NCBI GenBank assembly: GCA_963696105.1
Contig: CAVOIP010000005.1
Span: forward strand, 1,178,001 to 1,242,000
Source of the DNA: CAVRTM01 sp963696105
Lineage (GTDB): Bacteria; Actinomycetota; Actinomycetes; Actinomycetales; Dermatophilaceae
Direction of reading: 5' to 3'
Length of the DNA: 64,000 nucleotides
The translations under genes and the position numbers were made by a program. The notes under the pieces are model-generated. The model did not search any database, was not told the DNA's origin, and was given only the letters and a program-made list of their open reading frames with translations. Within the stretch, counting starts at the first letter, position 1. Each line of letters begins with the position of its first letter. Shown in pieces: positions 62,428-64,000 of the stretch.

Positions 62428-63075
62428 TCAGGCGGGGCCGGCGGCTGGGCTGCCGCCGGGCGGAGGCTTCGGGGGCTGCGTCTCGGCCGAGGGGGTGGCC
62501 GGAGGCGCGAGGCCGGCGCCGGACGAGCGCTCGGTCTCGATCAGCTCCGACAGCCAGCGCACCTCGCGCTCCGCGGAGTCCAGCCCGTGCCGCTGCAGCT
62601 CGGCGGTGTAGAGGTCCAGGCGCTCGCGGCCCCGGGCCGCCGCGGCCCGGATCGCCTCCAGCCGCTCCTCGAGCCGGCTCCGGCGACCCTCCAGGATGCG
62701 CAGCCGCACCTCGGCCTGGGTGCGGGAGAAGAAGGCGAAGTGCACGTCGAACGTCTCGTCCTCCCAGGCGGACGGACCGGACTGGGAGATCAGGGACTGG
62801 AACTGGTCCTTGCCCGCGGCCGTCAGCTCGTAGACGATCCGGGCCCGCCGGCTGGTCGGCCCCGCGGGGGCGACCGACGACGCCGTACCGGAGGCCCCGG
62901 TGATCCAGCCGCGGCCGGACAGGTCGCGCAGGCAGGGGTAGAGCGTGCCGTAGGACAGCGGCCGGAACGCGCCGAGCACGGCGTTGAGGCGCTTGCGCAG
63001 CTCGTAGCCGTGCATCGGGGAGTCGTGCAGGAGCCCGAGGATCGCGAGCTCGAGCAGGGCGCTGCGGCGGCTCAT
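62428..63075 (-). CDS. PadR-family transcriptional regulator
   Basis: 215 residues from the ATG at 63075, RBS AAGGAG. PadR winged helix at the N-terminus (LLELAILGLLHDSPMHGYELRKRL, LSYGTLYPCLRDL) and a helical dimerisation region; Pro-rich C-terminus. Located 35 bp upstream of ino1 in the same direction and divergent from the PBP gene. The palindrome at 63132-63164 is its likely operator. May regulate ino1, the PBP or itself. Confidence 0.92.
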   Translation of the reverse strand: MSRRSALLELAILGLLHDSPMHGYELRKRLNAVLGAFRPLSYGTLYPCLRDLSGRGWITGASGTASSVAPAGPTSRRARIVYELTAAGKDQFQSLISQSGPSAWEDETFDVHFAFFSRTQAEVRLRILEGRRSRLEERLEAIRAAAARGRERLDLYTAELQRHGLDSAEREVRWLSELIETERSSGAGLAPPATPSAETQPPKPPPGGSPAAGPA

Positions 63076-63131
63076 GCGGCTCCTTCCCCGGGGCTCGACC
63101 TGACAAAGTCGCACTATGTTCGGTCACAGTA

Positions 63132-63164
63132 GCACTGGATATATCGAAGCGATATATCCAGTGC
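63132..63164. promoter_or_regulatory. 33-bp palindrome, putative PadR operator
   Basis: 15-bp perfect arms (63132-63146 with 63150-63164) around AAG, with GATATATC-rich AT content striking in this genome. Lies about 57 bp from the padR start and 155 bp from the PBP gene. Confidence 0.7.
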
Positions 63165-63318
63165 ACCGTCGTTGCGCGGGGACGGCAGCCCGCATGGGAA
63201 GGGGGTGGCGCGGGCACAAAGGACGAGGCACCCACCCTGCGCGGTCATACTGGTTCGGTTGCCTGCGGGGCGCGTCGCCGCGCCCGCCCGGCCGAGCACC
63301 CCTGAGGAAAGAAGATCC

Positions 63319-64000
63319 GTGAACGCCAAGACCACCCGCACCGCCGGCCGCCCGACCCGGCGTCCGGCCCCCCGTCCGAAGGGCTGGCGCCGCTTCTTCA
63401 CCCTCAAGCGCATCCTGCTGACGCTGCTGGGGCTCTTCCTGGCCGGGGTGGCCGTGGTGGCAGTGGCCTGGGTCGCGATCGGGGTGCCCTCGCCGAACCA
63501 GCTGGCCGAGGCCCAGGCGTCGGTCATCTACTACGCCGACGGCAAGACCGAGATGGACCGGATCACCCAGGTCGACGGCAACCGCGAGTCGGTGCCGCTC
63601 TCGAAGGTGCCGGTCCAGGTGCAGCACGCCGTGCTCGCCGCCGAGGACCGCAGCTTCTACCAGAACAGCGGGGTCAGCCCCACCGGCATCGGCCGCGCGA
63701 TCGTCGCGGCGATCAAGGGCGGCCCGACCCAGGGCGGGTCGACGATCACCCAGCAGTACGTCAAGAACTACTTCCTCACCCAGGACCAGACGCTGACCCG
63801 CAAGGGCAAGGAGCTGATCATCTCCCTCAAGATCGACCAGCAGAAGTCCAAGTCCGAGATCCTGGGCGACTACCTCAACACCATCTACTACGGCCGCGGC
63901 GCCTATGGCATCCAGACCGCTGCCAAGGCCTACTTCGGCAAGGACGTCTCCCAGCTCACCGTCGGCGAGGGTGCGCTGCTGGCCTCTGTGGTCCGCGGGC
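63319..64000 (+). CDS. class A penicillin-binding protein (PonA-like), 5' part
   Basis: 227 codons visible from the GTG at 63319 before the window ends. Basic cytoplasmic N-terminus, one membrane helix (about 33-57), then a GT51 transglycosylase domain with catalytic Glu in AVLAAEDRSFY, GGSTITQQYVKN, RKGKELIISLKI and YLNTIYYGRGAYGIQTAAKAYFG. The transpeptidase half lies beyond the edge. Confidence 0.94.
   Translation, partial: MNAKTTRTAGRPTRRPAPRPKGWRRFFTLKRILLTLLGLFLAGVAVVAVAWVAIGVPSPNQLAEAQASVIYYADGKTEMDRITQVDGNRESVPLSKVPVQVQHAVLAAEDRSFYQNSGVSPTGIGRAIVAAIKGGPTQGGSTITQQYVKNYFLTQDQTLTRKGKELIISLKIDQQKSKSEILGDYLNTIYYGRGAYGIQTAAKAYFGKDVSQLTVGEGALLASVVRG

Overview
The window is high-GC actinobacterial chromosome, almost entirely protein-coding, with many GTG starts and 4-bp stop/start overlaps. 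Gene content and order match the origin region of Actinomycetota, best seen against Mycobacterium tuberculosis Rv3907c-Rv3924c and Rv0001-Rv0020c. CrgA, gnd between dnaN and recF, DUF3566 after gyrA, DLW-39 and the separate MurJ/pseudokinase genes point to Micrococcales; an Intrasporangiaceae-like genus is my inference, not something the sequence proves.

Layout. 0-1.1 kb: two leftward genes of unknown role that share a 14-bp upstream motif, then tRNA-Leu. 1.3-9.9 kb (+): cell-envelope signalling operon fhaA-fhaB-pstP-rodA-pbpA-pknB plus a phosphotransferase-like gene. 9.9-14 kb: PH-like membrane protein, pabA, DUF881, crgA, a cluster of DnaA-box-like sequences, rhomboid protease, ppiA. 14-17 kb (+): DUF5324-like protein, amine oxidase, DUF2071 protein. 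17.2-18.3 kb: an isolated, lower-GC gene, tRNA-Ala, DLW-39 and tRNA-Ile. 18.5-28.2 kb (-): DUF3566, gyrA, gyrB, DciA-like, recF, gnd, dnaN. 28.2-28.9 kb: oriC with many DnaA boxes.

The main anomaly is at 28.9-31.8 kb. dnaA and dnaN, normally separated only by oriC, are about 3.8 kb apart. Between them sit an orphan response regulator (+) and a leftward cassette: a TasA/camelysin-like secreted protein, a SipW-type signal peptidase, and a small secreted fibronectin-III-like protein. The signal peptidase carries a C-terminal HPt-like domain whose phospho-accepting histidine is replaced by leucine. This looks like a surface-fibre or matrix module with a built-in link to two-component signalling, placed at the replication origin.

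31.9-41.3 kb: dnaA (-), then rpmH-rnpA-yidD-yidC-jag-rsmG-parA-parB (+). ParA and ParB have long N-terminal low-complexity extensions. parS-like sites are embedded in both coding sequences, at 105-bp steps in parA and 60-bp steps in parB, and are read as the peptide VSRET or VPRET. Further parS-like sites lie near gyrB, rsmG and an acetyltransferase gene.

41.4-57 kb: ddl-like ligase, aminotransferase, GNAT, then the conserved leftward series NUDIX-DUF6049-murJ-pseudokinase-sigM-anti-sigma-trxB-trxA-cwlM, preceded by a rightward CCA-adding enzyme. 57-64 kb: conserved small protein, MFS transporter, a glycerophosphodiester phosphodiesterase with an apparent N-terminal frameshift, a family 2 glycosyltransferase, inositol-3-phosphate synthase and a PadR regulator (-). 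A long palindrome then separates padR from a divergent, truncated class A penicillin-binding protein.

Functionally, replication initiation (dnaA, dnaN, gyrase, recF), segregation (parAB/parS) and PknB-controlled peptidoglycan synthesis (PknB, PstP, FhaA, CwlM, MurJ with pseudokinase, RodA, PbpA, CrgA) are packed into one neighbourhood.
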